Source of the DNA: Siphonodentalium dalli
Taxonomy: Eukaryota > Mollusca > Scaphopoda > Gadilida > Siphonodentaliidae
DNA length: 64,000 nucleotides
Reading direction: 5' to 3'
Assembly: GCA_032622095.1 (NCBI GenBank)
Contig: CP136066.1
Span: 114,101,319 to 114,165,318 of the forward strand
In this document: positions 1 to 11,119 of the stretch, one piece after another
How positions within the stretch are numbered: the first letter of the stretch is position 1
How the letters are laid out: every line of letters begins with the position of its first letter
Made by a program: the position numbers and the translations under genes
Notes under the pieces: model-generated
What the model was told of the DNA's origin: nothing
Seen by the model: the letters and a program-made list of their open reading frames with translations, nothing else
Database searches by the model: none

Positions 1-174
1 CAAAAAACGGCTCATTTACCAATATATTTATTCCGGGTCTAACGGCCATACTATAGAGGGCATGTACAATTTTATATAGGTTGGGCCTATATAAGTCTTT
101 TTTCATAAATTTGAATGAAATGTGTCCTTGGTTTTGGCACGTTATATGAAGTCTATATCAGACCACATGTATTA

Positions 175-305
175 TGGTCGTCGGAGGGTTAGACACAGAA
201 GACATTGACAAAGAAGCGATTTTGGTGTCATTCGACGCGGGAGAATCTCTTGTATAACATATCCAAAACCCGCTTTGGGGAAAATCCAGAATGAAACATG
301 GCGGC
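175..305 (-). repeat. Dispersed repeat, inverted partner of 3610-3775
   Basis: The reverse complement of this stretch matches 3610-3775. Both contain GGATTTTCCCCAAAGCGG, then TTTTGGATAT, then a block around GTCGAATGA and ACCAAAATCG or ACAAAATCG. A third, weaker relative is at about 21085-21170 (ATAACATATCTAAAATCCGC followed by a GATGGCTGCC motif). The pair brackets the P-transposase fragment. It is not established as that element's terminal repeat, because the outer ends do not line up cleanly. Confidence 0.6.
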
Positions 306-1262
306 CGATAATAATGTTAATCACAAATAGGTAATTATTTATGAAAATCCACAAGAAAAACGCGAATTCGGCACCAATATACCCCATTGAATGCAACCAG
401 TGCGGAAAGCTTTGGAAGGTATGAGTAGCCGAGCACGATTCGATATTTGAAGATGGCTACGAAAATGGCCACCGAAAACTGTCAAGTTTTAAGTTCTGTT
501 GAGAAGCACACCGAAACTTTTCGGCTGTGCGTTATCGGTGCCAAACTCATTAAACTTGTAGCCAATACTATTAGCCGACACAATAATTCCCACCTATCAG
601 CGCACAATTGTTCCACTGGGCAGTATCTACTGAAGGACAAAACGTGATGTCCACTTACTATGGGGGACTACCTGGAAATTACGTAGAGATAATTCATATT
701 TCTTACGAATCCCTATAATATTACAACGACAGTGCCAATTAAGTTCTACCAGAGATTATATAGGAGAGATTCGACACTCTGCGATAAACCTGTAATTACT
801 TCAGCTGATGCCTGAGAGGGTCGATGCACTGGGTCTCCAATGAAATTGCGTTGGAAAACTCTTACCTACATTATTAAAATGATGATTAAGTTTCAATTAA
901 CAGCAGGAATTATATAATTTCACTTTTATAACATTGAGGAAACATAGCACTGTGTTCTTATCAGTTCCGATAATTAAAACTGTGTGTGGCTCTGGTGAAT
1001 AATGCCGATAACATAAGACTAATGACCGGAATTGGTGGAAAATATGTGTGGGTTGTAAGCAAACATATCAACTATGGTGGCATATATATGCCACTGACTG
1101 TGAATATATTACTTCCTAAACACAAGAAAGGTCTCATTTATCTGTTTTTCATATGTGATATATCTGAGAAACTATAAGGGAATTTTTTTAAATGCCTCCC
1201 ATATAGAGGAAATCCATGGCCAGAATTGTGGGGTACATAATGTATATAAAGGCTGATTATAG
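306..1262. other. No recognised feature
   Basis: This is AT-rich sequence with only short random open frames. No repeat structure or homology is recognised. Confidence 0.5.
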
Positions 1263-1556
1263 AATATAATCTACACTCAGTACCTGTGTATAGAAAGTAA
1301 GATTCCAAATGGATACCGAACAACTTTCCTGGAAAAAGTACAAAAAAAGACCAAAACACATTGCACAGCTATCAATTGTGCCAATGTCAGATGGAAGAAT
1401 GACAAGCAAGATGTTATTTATTTGATAGTTCACAACTACATAGATAATTTACACAACAACTATAAAATAGACTATGCGAGAACTCTCAGAACTAATTTTC
1501 AAATTCCAAGTTTGACCGTATACATGCATTTTTTGCCATATGTAGCAATATACTAG
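1263..1556 (+). pseudogene. Possible THAP-like N-terminal remnant of the P-type transposase
   Basis: One frame stays open from just after a TAG at 1260-1262 to a TAG near 1556 and has no ATG near its start. Its middle reads HCTAINCANVRWKNDKQ. The C-x4-C spacing with an N-C-x-N context resembles the start of a THAP zinc finger, and P-element and THAP9-type transposases begin with THAP domains. The later C-x2-H pair of a C2CH THAP finger is not visible, so the domain is incomplete or the match is chance. The main support is position: same strand, about 120 bases upstream of a clear transposase C-terminus. Confidence 0.25.
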
Positions 1557-1677
1557 TAATGGGAGAAATATTTCAATGTACACATGTGCATAGACCATTA
1601 TATTTTACATATACACAAAACGGTTGTATTATATATACTGGTATGTTCATAACTGAAGAAATTTACTATATTTAAAA

Positions 1678-2247
1678 ATGGAGAAAATGAGACTAATTGG
1701 AAACAAGAAGGAGCTACACTCCCTAAATGGATGGAGAGTTTCCATCGCTTGTCTGTTGGAACTTTGGAAGCAACTATCTGAAGATGGACTTAAATACCTC
1801 CTTACTAACAGACTAAATCATGATTGTCTAGAGAACTTGTTTTCAGATATCAGATCTTCGGGTGGATTCCGTGACAATCCAGAGGCTGACCACTTCGCTA
1901 ATTCATTCAGGAAATGCATTATCACTGCAGCACTAAAACCGCCAAAAATTTCAAATTGTATCGATGATGCTGACAAGATTTTAGTTACGATCGGAAATAT
2001 ATGTAACAAACAATCAAGCCAACCAAATTATTTGGATTTTCAAGTACCCCAAGACACTCCAGCACATATTGCCACAGGTATCAGTGATACTGTGGCATCA
2101 TTGCCTATATCTAATGCATTAATGTACATTGCAGGATACTGCATCTTTAAAGCAACTGCAACCCACACAAGCTGCAGTTGTGTAGATAATTTAATTGTGA
2201 AAAAAGGTAATCAGATGGTGACAGAAAACAATTATTCACTTCTCTGA
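1678..2247 (+). pseudogene. P-element/THAP9-like transposase, C-terminal fragment
   Basis: A 189-residue open frame resembles the C-terminal part of P-type DNA transposases (THAP9 relatives). From the sequence: a LNGWRVSIACLLELWKQL helix region (about residues 17-34), then the family hallmark YLLTNRLNHDCLENLFSDIR (about 40-59) and GGFRDNPEA (62-70). A later stretch reads ALMYIAGYCIFK (about 147-158), with CSC after it. The family uses this region in DNA cleavage and strand transfer in the nucleus. It is only about a quarter of a full transposase. The RNase H-like catalytic core and GTP-binding region are not visible upstream, so this is a decayed or 5'-truncated copy. The ATG is simply the first in the frame and may be internal or just after a splice junction. 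Confidence 0.82.
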
Positions 2248-3609
2248 AAGACATTAATTAACCCAGGTGAGAAAATGGGGGACTCAAGTCCCGACTGATG
2301 AAACCTTCATGAAATTCACTCTCCTTGAAGTAATATTGGTCACCTCTTTCCAAATGTAATGTACCTTGGCAAGATACATGCAATGCTCAGATGTTATAAG
2401 CAACTAAATACTTGAAATTATGCCCCTTGGCATTTGTGAAGGGAAACTCGAGTCAGCATAATAAATACCGGCAGCTGAATGGTGTATAATATTATATCTT
2501 CGGTTGTTTAATGTGAAAGAAAAAACAAATTCATAGGCTATGTTAATTCCTCGGTCATTTGTGTGGGATTGTCATCAAGCGGCTACATTAGTCGCCAAAT
2601 TTGGTAGGGGTGGGGGTATTTTTCTATATTGAAATGTTGTGCACAAATGGGGGTAGTTGTGCAAATGCCAATTTATTTCCAGGAATAAGTATGGTGAGGC
2701 ACCATTTCTTTTTTGACAACTTATGTCCGACGTGGAGTTCTACACGCAAAAATATTTAAAGTTTGGCTCAATAAGGTAATGTGTCGTGGGATGGCTTAAC
2801 CCTAACACTGTCGCCTATGGGAAATATTTAGTTGATTGTAACCCAGAGCATCCATGTATGGTGCCGTTGATGTGAATTTCCAATGTTGTGATTCAGTTGG
2901 TATTAGAAAATCACGGATCTATTTATCATTGAAATTCCAACATCACGACACTAAAACAGAAAAAAACGAACCGCAAGGATAGAAAGCTGCTAAAAATTAG
3001 TCATCTGTAAATTAAATACATGTAAGTATCACTTGTTTTCATTTCCACTAGCATCAGCATGTATGTGATTTTTTTTTGTCTGTGAAACAATGGGCAAACA
3101 TGACATATTATTTGATAAAACATTGTTTATTCCCTATTAGTTTTCTATTGAAAGCCATCTCTCCTGACATAGAGACCCTCTCAGCCGCTCTGGCTAAGAG
3201 TGTAAATTAATTACATAGAGCTGTACGGGAGTTGCATATAATCCCTATACTATCTCTGGTTCTACGTATAACAACGATTCTGAACGATTCCAGTAAATAT
3301 GTGGGATCGGTGGTCTATAGTCCGTATAAGGTGCATATGCAATGGCATTATGCCGTAAATGGTCATCCAGCTATGGAGAAGCTGGAAAAGACGCAGAGGA
3401 GCACATAATCTGGTGTCCACGCAAAGGGATGGTAGCATAATTTGTGTGTGTGGTCACGTGCATGTGTCAATTGGCTAGTGAGTTCTAAGTTTGTCCTTAA
3501 AGCTAGCATTATGTTAATGCACCAAAAAGAGATATACATTTGTATATATTTCACAAAAGTGTCTCCCTAAAAATCGAATCAATCTCAGTCAGTGTCTCTT
3601 TTAACTAAC
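2248..3609. other. No recognised feature
   Basis: This interval follows the transposase fragment. No exon, TIR or tandem repeat is recognised, and it may be the decayed 3' part of the same transposon. Confidence 0.4.
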
Positions 3610-3775
3610 GGCGGCCAATCGGCCATGTTGGATGCCATCATGGGTCCTGGATTTTCCCCAAAGCGGATTTTGGATATATTATTCCTGTGGTCTCATCGTG
3701 TCGAATGATAACAAAATCGTTTCTTTACCAATTTCTCCTTGGTCAACCTCTTATACGCGTACAACGACCATACTA
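3610..3775 (+). repeat. Dispersed repeat, inverted partner of 175-305
   Basis: It carries GGCGGCCAATCGGCCATG, then GGATTTTCCCCAAAGCGG and TTTTGGATAT, in the opposite orientation to 175-305. The two copies are about 3.3 kb apart and enclose the P-type transposase remnant. Divergence is moderate. Confidence 0.6.
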
Positions 3776-3785
3776 ATATGCCTAG

Positions 3786-4312
3786 CATGCACTTTTAGAA
3801 CAAATGTGTATAAATACTACACAATATGTGTTACATTTGATCTTAAACAAAGTTGTGTAGAAATGCAACATGACATAAATGTGTCGGTGGAATTTTCTCA
3901 ACATTGAATATGAGTGAATATGTGAGTATATTATATTGAATATATGAGATATTTTCTATTTGAAACATAAACCTCGTAAAAGCTGCCATAATAAAAAATG
4001 GCAGCTGCTTTAAAACTTTGTGCTACACAATTATGTGTTGTTCAGTTTTTACACAAACATAGTGTATAACAAAATTTAAAGCTGCTGCCAATTGTTTGTT
4101 CTGTGGTAGCCTTTACGAGTTTTGTGCCTCCAATAGAACACATTTCATCTAATAACTATGATACACTCACATATTCAATCATATTCAACGTTGATGATAT
4201 TCCACGGACATATTTAATAATTATATGTCATGTGTCATTTCAACACAATTTTGTTTAAGATCAAATGCAACACATTTTGTGTAGTATTTATACACATTTG
4301 TTCTAAGAGTGT
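3786..4312. mobile_element. Palindromic MITE-like element, about 0.5 kb
   Basis: The left end (TTAGAACAAATGTGTATAAA, followed by TACTACACAA) is the reverse complement of the right end near 4270-4305. Conserved arms run inward through GATCTTAAACAAAG and its complement CTTTGTTTAAGATC-like partner. A second, inner inverted pair around CTCGTAAAAGCTGCCA (about 3972) and TGGTAGCCTTTACGAG (about 4104) makes nearly the whole element fold back. Both strands give the same short chance peptide because the arms are inverted copies. No transposase and no clear target-site duplication are visible. Confidence 0.7.
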
Positions 4313-4676
4313 GTAGTCTATATGACGAATGTAGGGCTATTTTAAAGTAGAAATTATAGTTATATAATACTGAATGGCGTTGAACCATGACACTTTCACA
4401 TAGCCGGGCTGCGAAAACATTGAACAAATATTTTCTCTCTATATATGTAGCGACAGATACGTTACCAAACGTTATAGAAAACTTAACACATATTGTGAAT
4501 AACGGACGAACTGTTCAAGGTGTATTGAGCACTCTCTCACGAGACTGAACATTCCATGTCCATTTGTCACTTTTACATTGATCCAGTGTCCACAACAGTT
4601 CGTGGTAATATGTAAGGTGACTTGCATGGTTTTGTTTCCTGGAAATGTACACCCCATTCAGTGCACGAGCACAGCG

Positions 4677-4686
4677 GCATATAAAT
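4677..4686 (+). promoter_or_regulatory. TATA-box-like element
   Basis: The sequence CATATAAATA lies in a locally GC-richer region. It is about 60 bases upstream of TCAGTATTG, an initiator-like site, and 180 bases upstream of an ORF. The spacing to any one start is not decisive. It fits a small transcription unit ending at the poly(A) signal at 5732. Confidence 0.35.
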
Positions 4687-4861
4687 AACAGCTATAAGTG
4701 GAACACTAAGTCTGGCAGGAGTCGACCGGGACAGTCAGTATTGCTTTGTCTGTCTGCTGTTCCTCTTGTCAGGCGTTGAGCACGGGTGAGTTGTGTGGCC
4801 GTGCCCTCGGGTGCAGCTGCCCTCGTGCTTAACGCCAGTGAGACGGTTTTGGATTAGGCTT

Positions 4862-5690
4862 ATGGATTTAATCCCTGAAGCTGTGTTGGCCGCAGTGCAA
4901 ACGTGTCGGGTAGTGGACATTGCTAACTGGACTATCCAGTCTAGCAGGGGCTACCTGACCCTTTGCCTGGAGTTCCGAACTGAAGATGCTGGTATCCAGA
5001 GATCTCAGGACAGGGACGTCAACGCCAAAGCCTCCCAGGCTCCCACCGTCGTATGAGGACCAAGGAAGAGCCTCCAAGGAAGAAGACACCATCCAGACGG
5101 AGAAGGGACGCCGACAGACGTGCGAAGTAGAAGAAGAGAGTGGGGGTGACCGTTGATCTGCCGGTCGCCCCCCCCCCGTGTGGTTCAGCCGTCCAGCGTC
5201 ACCGCCGGTATAGGTCGGAGTTGTCTGAGAGACACACAGACGACCCGACCTGCATGGATACAGGCGACATTGCACCAGCTAGCAGGGACCCCCGTTGATC
5301 TGCCGGAGGTCCCTGCTGTCGTCGTCGAAGCGAGCGGAGACAGGGACGTGGACACCACCCCAGATGTTCATGCCGCCAGCTTTGACGTGGAGTTGGACTG
5401 TCTTCCACCTCGGACACCGGAGTTCCATCTTATCCCGGTGCCCCCCCAGCTCCACCACCACCACCAACAACAACCATGTCGAAGATAAACTAGAAGAACT
5501 AAAAAAGCAATGGAGAGAAAAAGATGAAGAATTCCTGAGAGAAAAACAAAAGCAAAAAAGAGAACAACAACGACTAGAAAAAGAACAAGAACAAAGAATT
5601 GAACATATCATACAACAACACCAACTGAAATCTCCACAATCTTCGACAGAAAAGCCTAACTCCAAGAAGAAGAGAAAAAAGAAACACTAA
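4862..5690 (+). pseudogene. Retroelement ORF1-like gene, frameshifted
   Basis: The GC content and frame quality here stand out from the neighbours. An ATG at 4862 opens a 65-codon frame starting MDLIPEAVLAAVQTCRVVD and ending at 5056. At about 5050 another frame continues with a very basic stretch (PPRKKTPSRRRRDADRRAK) and stops near 5130. A third frame, 5295-5690, ends in a strongly charged, probable coiled-coil tail (KLEELKKQWREKDEEFLREK and onward) with a lysine-rich C-terminus. A basic SPSRRRRD-type patch followed by a coiled coil resembles nucleic-acid-binding ORF1/gag-like proteins of invertebrate retroelements. I cannot name the family. Frameshifts between the three pieces suggest decay, or introns in a non-transposon gene. 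Confidence 0.35.
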
Positions 5691-5731
5691 TCCAAACAGA
5701 AAAATGCTATCTTTTTTGTGTGTGTGTTTAT

Positions 5732-5737
5732 AATAAA
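5732..5737 (+). terminator. Poly(A) signal AATAAA
   Basis: AATAAA lies about 40 bases after the stop codon that ends the lysine-rich frame at 5690. A T/G-rich run (TTTTTTGTGTGTGTG) sits just upstream. The position is right for polyadenylation of the 4862-5690 unit. Confidence 0.45.
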
Positions 5738-5758
5738 GGCAAACATATGAGGGGTTAA

Positions 5759-5781
5759 TGGGAGGACCATTCGGTCCTTCC
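5759..5781 (+). other. Short hairpin after the poly(A) signal
   Basis: GGAGGACC and GGTCCTTCC flank the loop ATTC, giving a stable short stem about 25 bases after AATAAA. It could be a structural element of the retroelement-like unit or chance. Confidence 0.4.
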
Positions 5782-5799
5782 GACAATCCCGGGGCAAGC

Positions 5800-6581
5800 C
5801 ACCCTAAACAACTCACCCCAACACTAAGAATTCGAATTATGGAGTATGGGTTAACGCATATCGCTTCAATGCTTTATTCGGATGTCCTGATGTTGTCGAT
5901 GCCGAATACCGATGTGTGCTGCATCGCGGAACATCTGCTTAGACGAAGAACCACCAATATCATGTAGGCCAGTATGGTAACGTATATATCTGTCGCACAA
6001 GGAAAATGCTGGTGGGAATTTAATTTCGCGCGGTCATACATGTGGTAATCTTTGATTAAAAGGGAAACCACTTCAGGTATACATGTCTACTGTATATCTG
6101 TCTTTAAAATAAAATAATTTGCACTGGTTTTTAAGGACAATATTTTTTTGCGATTTGTTTTTAACTATTGGTCCACGTTAGCTTTGAATGGCTTTACAGT
6201 AAAGCGCAATGCTACATGAAACACCATCTGAGCGTATTATATAGTTATGACGCAAAGTATATGTATAATCGACAATAATAACACAGAGTCACATACCTAT
6301 ATTTACATAGATTTTGTTAAATTAGCAGGTTCTCAATTGTTATCAAACGTCGAAAGATATCTGAAAAACTTTATCGCCGCCGTTTTCTGTGATCTTCCCC
6401 GCCGTAGCAATGTTTTGTTTAAAAATGACCGAATTTGGTCAGTTTCCTTATTATTGAAATGTCAAATACGATTTCATTACCTACCGTACCTCTTGTACTC
6501 ATAATGCATCATTCTTTTCCCACAAGATACCAGCTATAACACATATTGTAGTATTTATATTATATATAGCATGTTTTTATA
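5800..6581. other. No recognised feature
   Basis: This is AT-rich sequence. An 85-codon open frame at 6247-6504 has no recognisable domain and I do not call it. Confidence 0.4.
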
Positions 6582-7190
6582 TTAAAGGGGTACTGTACGC
6601 CATGTTCATTAAATTTCCGGTGATAACAACGATCTAATATCGATAATATATAGAAACATAAGTAATTTGAGTCGTAGATGTATTCTGTAAACGCTCAGGT
6701 TAATAGGCTATCTTAAAATTTAATAATTTAAAAGTTAATAATTTGATATAAATTGAATTTATGACTGGAGCCATAAAATGGCGTCGACTAAATTACGAAA
6801 TTACGAATTTCCGTGTACACGAAGTAATCAAATAAAGTAATTGAGGGATACTGGATTGTTAAACCGATCGCACACACGATCGTTTAAACATTATGATGAT
6901 ATGGGGAGAAAACTCAAGCTACTCACTGACTAGTGACGATACAATAACTTAAATGAGAATATGGGACTAGTATGCATATAATATAACTTTAATTTGATTC
7001 ATTTGGTTGAAAACTGTATAAAGATTACTCGACAACGACAATTTGTATTTTTGCATTCCGGTAAATTTGCCATCCGTAACACTACTTCGTACTCAACAGA
7101 CTTTCAAATAATGGAAAAAGTGTTACCTTATTCTCCGACTCGGAGACTATAGAAACCAACAACAACATGTTGGGTACAGTATCCCTTTAA
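6582..7190. mobile_element. MITE with TTAAAGG termini
   Basis: The left end reads TTAAAGGGGTACTGTACG and the right end, reverse-complemented, TTAAAGGGATACTGTACC. The roughly 610-bp interior has no coding frame. Similar termini border 37830-40017 and 55917-56352, so this is a family. A TA or TTAA duplication cannot be told apart from the terminal bases. Confidence 0.6.
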
Positions 7191-7235
7191 GTCACTCGCT
7201 ATAGATAGGCCATTAATCTCCAAGTCCAATAAGTC

Positions 7236-7550
7236 ACTCAGTATTTAAGCCTAATATCAGTCACTCAGTATTTTAAAAAGATCAAGGCAAAGTACAAGGC
7301 AAAGCCCAAGAAAAGATGGAAGATTCAAGACAAGACAAGATTCAAGACACCTGCGACGCTGAACGATCCCGACCTCAAGACTTCTCCACCCGATCCGCGG
7401 CCTGACTGTTAAGAGAAAATACCAAGAAGATCCAAGACAGGGCGTAAGGGCGACCTCCGGGTGAGCCCACACCGTCCTCGTGCCGCCCTTCGGACGGGCA
7501 CGCAAATCCTGTTCCTGCTGCTCAGTATTTAAGCCTGATACCACTTCGTG
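7236..7550. repeat. Segment flanked by a direct repeat (CTCAGTATTTAAGCCT)
   Basis: CTCAGTATTTAAGCCTAATA near 7237 recurs as CTCAGTATTTAAGCCTGATA near 7529, with a partial third copy near 7263. The enclosed 270 bases include a lysine/proline-rich open frame without an ATG (KAKYKAKPKKRWKIQDKTRF and onward, stopping near 7410). The frame is unrecognised. It could be an inserted gag-like fragment or chance. Confidence 0.35.
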
Positions 7551-7837
7551 CAATGATATACTATATAATTTCCTCTTTCATGTAAATTATTATATACATG
7601 TAGTACCATGTAGCGGACCATTAATGCCTTATCCTATATCTGATGACTGTTGGACATGAAGATTACTAGTAAGCAAGTTGTATCACTTTATTTCACCAAT
7701 CAACACCAATCAACATAAATCAATACTTTCTCGTATGTTCTGTCTATCTATTTGTTTACTTGTTTCAAGTTGTTTGTCTGTCTGTTTATCTAAATTACTC
7801 TACCCGTGAATGTGACTTGATTGTCAATAATCTTATC

Positions 7838-7861
7838 TTATCTTATCTTATATTATATTGT
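7838..7861. repeat. TCTTA microsatellite
   Basis: There are about four tandem copies of ATCTT/TCTTA, followed by a degenerate tail. Confidence 0.8.
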
Positions 7862-7930
7862 TCGCCATGGTGTTCAGTTGTACTTACTTACAATCAATCA
7901 ATTGCAGCCCAACACCGTTGTAACTCGATC

Positions 7931-7957
7931 ACCCCCCCCCCCCCCCCCCCCCCCCCC
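7931..7957. repeat. Poly-C tract
   Basis: This is a run of about 27 C residues. Its length is likely polymorphic and may be an assembly estimate. Other C or G homopolymers occur near 10796, 41811, 47497, 52269 and 61232. Confidence 0.9.
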
Positions 7958-7969
7958 GTTGGACATCGA

Positions 7970-8305
7970 CCCGCGCCGACGTTATTGCTTCAACGTCGTT
8001 ACTTGTTTACACAGTGTGGTGAATGAGTGTATTGTTTACAGTAACGGGCACCTGTTGATGACGTCGCAGATATTCGGTGTTTACAGCATGGAACAGACGC
8101 ATTCTGGACTCCTCGACCTATGACCTCTTATGGAACAGACGCCCACATCCGATCGATCGTTGTATCGGGCACGGTGATTGGCCGTTCGTCAAACCTAGCC
8201 ACGAATGGTGTAATGTCTTATAACCAGTTACGCCTAGATGACAGCTGATTGCGAACATATGTTCGATCGGTTCTCGAAGAAGCAATCAGTGGCCCTTCCA
8301 AGAAG
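7970..8305 (+). promoter_or_regulatory. QPCT: Putative QPCT promoter and 5' UTR
   Basis: The 330 bases before the QPCT start are richer in CpG than the surroundings. They include a CRE-like TGACGTCG near 8058 and an inverted CCAAT box (ATTGG) near 8177. There is no convincing TATA box. An in-frame TGA at 8246-8248 precedes the ATG, so the coding region cannot extend further up this exon. Confidence 0.35.
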
Positions 8306-8383
8306 ATGGAGCGAGTTTTGAATCGCCTGATCTTAGTGTTGTTCTTGCTGGTACAATTGGTAGTTTCTTCTTCGCAGAAAGGG
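8306..8383 (+). CDS. QPCT: QPCT exon 1: start codon and signal peptide
   Basis: This exon gives the N-terminus of a predicted secreted or Golgi-lumenal glutaminyl-peptide cyclotransferase. The 26 codons read MERVLNRLILVLFLLV, then a further hydrophobic run and SSSQKG: a short basic start, a hydrophobic core and a small polar end, as in a signal peptide or signal anchor. The ATG has A at -3 and G at +4, and the frame is closed upstream by a TGA at 8246. The exon ends GGG|GTGAGT, a strong donor in phase 0, which matches the phase-0 acceptor of exon 2. No homology is possible at this length, so assignment to QPCT rests on phase, strand, signal peptide and the absence of another candidate. The 34 kb intron that follows is a reason for caution. 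Confidence 0.6.
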
Positions 8384-9344
8384 GTGAGTTTAAAGTTAAA
8401 CAATCACTTATTTATGTTTAAATAACAGTGTCAGTGACTCGAGTGAGTAAACATTGTCAAACAGATATACATTGTTATGATTGTACCGCACACTGCCGTT
8501 GCACAGGACGCAGGAGTCCAGGATTCAGGATATTTTTTTTTAGTAGGCCTACTATAATATACTGTATATTATTATTATCAAATATTATTTTTATAATATA
8601 AAAAATAATAACAAAAATGTTCTCGAACCCATGTGATATTCCGGAACTAAAAATACAGTGTAGTCTACATGTGATTTGCCATTTGCGATTTGGGGATTGA
8701 GACTCGACACTTGCAGACTGACGTACCGTCAAATGGGGATATTTTGAACACTTTAAATATGTTTAGTATCATATTGATAAAATGTGGGCTGTATGTTGAT
8801 TTTGGGGCTGTGTTGGATCACAGTCGTAGGAATCACTGTCCATGTAACATTGAACTTGATTAAAGTACAATAAATCAATGAATATATAGTACCTCGAGAT
8901 CTACAGTCTACTATTTAGAAGAACTTACTTTATATAACTATAATAACTAAATATAAAATATTGATTTAATATTATTAAATAATATTTTATTCAACTAACA
9001 GTGATTAAATCCTGGGGACTGTGGTTGGATTGATTGTAAAATGAAATAGTTTGATACCGACATCAATTATGTGGTGTTCAAAGTTTCACCACATTGGGAT
9101 CGATACTTTGAACACTGAGAGGTCCTAATAGAAATGAATCATGCTGTTCAAGTAAAGTCACGCCCATATCATCTTTGAACCTAGGAAACAATCTGGAATA
9201 TCTGCTGTATCTGTTTTGATTTGGCACAGGAGCCTCTCGGCTGTTGTCGCGTCGTTGCTACTAGTATTACTCTGATGTTGATCCTGATGTATATAATATA
9301 TATATACGCCACATTTTGTCTGACACCAATGTAAGCCACATAGG

Positions 9345-10275
9345 AGCTAGGCCCCCACCCCCCTTTTCGTACGCTGTATTCCAAGCCCTGTTATGAGGTA
9401 CGCCGTATTCCGGCCCCTCTGTTAGGTATTCCAAAACTACCGGTATTCGTACGCCGACCTTCCAAAAAATGATCATAATAATTTGCGACCGCGAAAATAG
9501 GTGATATAAACAGGTCAGGCAAAGGTACCAAGCGGCCTCCGCCTCCGGAGCTCGATTGGTCTCGGGAGCCCGATCGGGGTCCCCTCGTTAAAGGGTTACT
9601 GAGTAAACCTCTTGATGCGCATCGAGGCGACATCCAATTCAGGCAACATTAAAATTGGGGTGTCAAAATAAATTTTTTGAGATGCTTACTTGAAGGTGCT
9701 CCGATTGCAAATTAAATTAAGTTACTGCATTCGGCTAATGATTTTCGTAATTTATAGAATGTCTGATACTAATGACCGAATCAACTTAATCTTATAAAAT
9801 ATTCGCGTCCATAAGCATTTTTTTCTATGCTGGTTGAAGAAGATATTATGTAAGAATATTCTGTATCGCGCACGATGATTGGTCAAGAATGCAGCTATAT
9901 TTTATTTAATTTGGTAAAGAAGGATGCTGCAGACAGAATGACAGTGCAGTATGGAAGATAATAGTCTGTGACAAATTTACCGTCCGAGCATGCAGAGACA
10001 TGGACGATTCCTCCTTGGATGATTTCCCGTCCAGACATCGACAGCTTCCCTGTAATCAAGATGTTAACATACATGTGCACCCCTCCCCATATACATGACT
10101 ATTTCTTATTTTGCGAATCTGCCTTCCATAGATTTGAACATTTAGCTGAGACTGCGTTCCAGAGATACACAATAAGTGATTCCATATGGCTGTTAACTGG
10201 TATTCCGTATTCCACCCTCTGTGTTAAGTGGTATTCCGTATTCCAGGGGGGTGGGGGCCTCACATAGTAGACCCT
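9345..10275. repeat. Inverted low-complexity repeats with GTATTCC motifs
   Basis: GGCCCCCACCCCCC followed by GTATTCC-rich units at about 9350-9430 recurs in reverse complement at about 10195-10270 (GTATTCCGTATTCC, then GGTGGGGGCC). The flanks CACATAGGAG and CTATGTGAGG also pair weakly. This may be a decayed TIR element of about 0.9 kb. Confidence 0.35.
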
Positions 10276-10389
10276 TTACAACCCCCCCTATCTGGGTCTG
10301 TTTATAGATATTCCCTTTTAGTGCCAGCATACACCCATGTGGCATACTGGCTAGTGTTGGCATACCTATATTAACCGATAAGTCATAAC

Positions 10390-10725
10390 TGATACATACT
10401 CAGACAAACATACCCAACAATTTTCAGATAAACGAAGATGAATAACTCTAGAATGAAAAATCCGAACAAAATGATTGAACACCCCTACTCCTCTGAATGT
10501 CATAGTAGTGAACATCCATACCATATGTCATTGAGATCTGAGTACTACTATTCAACATATGACCCGAATAGACATCGGACGGACCAAAAAGCCAACATTT
10601 CCAGATAAACAGAGAACCCTATATATTGAATGTCCTCGTAGTACTTAGTGAACATCAATATACCAAATTTCGTAAAGATCCGAGCACTATTGTTCCAGTT
10701 ATGACCTGAACAGACAAAAACAAAT
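10390..10725. repeat. Tandem direct repeat, about 170-bp period
   Basis: Two related units carry a TTCAGATAAAC or TTCCAGATAAAC start, a GAATGTC block, a TAGTGAACAT block and an end near ATGACC(C/T)GAA. This is non-coding dispersed-repeat sequence. Confidence 0.55.
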
Positions 10726-11119
10726 ACTTTAATATTATCAAGATGGATATTAGGCTTAGTTACTTAACTAATATTCATTATATGCCATCGATACCCCCCC
10801 CCCCCCCATTGTGGTAGAGAACCACTTCCCCAGAGTGCCAATTGAATACAGCTCCCTATCCTAAGATACTCCAATAGCAATGCAATATTTGGCAAGTGAC
10901 TTAGGACTAGATTCACTCTCAGAACTACTGGTACTAGTAGGTGCAACATTAATTTTTCAAAATGTTCCCAGGAAGAGTTAGATGTACCGGTACTAAACTA
11001 CTAGTAGTTTAATTAACTATATCCACTATTCACCCCATATGTTAGTAGGGGCCAGATTGGGGGAATAATTAGGGCCACATCAGGCAAACATTATTTTAAC
11101 GCCTCCATACCCATTTATT
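10726..11119. other. No recognised feature apart from a poly-C tract
   Basis: A run of about 13 C residues lies near 10795. Nothing else is recognised. Confidence 0.4.

Noticed and set aside
2293-2325. CTGATGA followed by GAAA as a hammerhead ribozyme core
   Set aside because: The bases between cannot form a proper stem II, and no matching stems I and III surround it.
5279-5665. A cysteine/serine-rich - strand frame
   Set aside because: It is the antisense shadow of the charged coiled-coil frame on the + strand.
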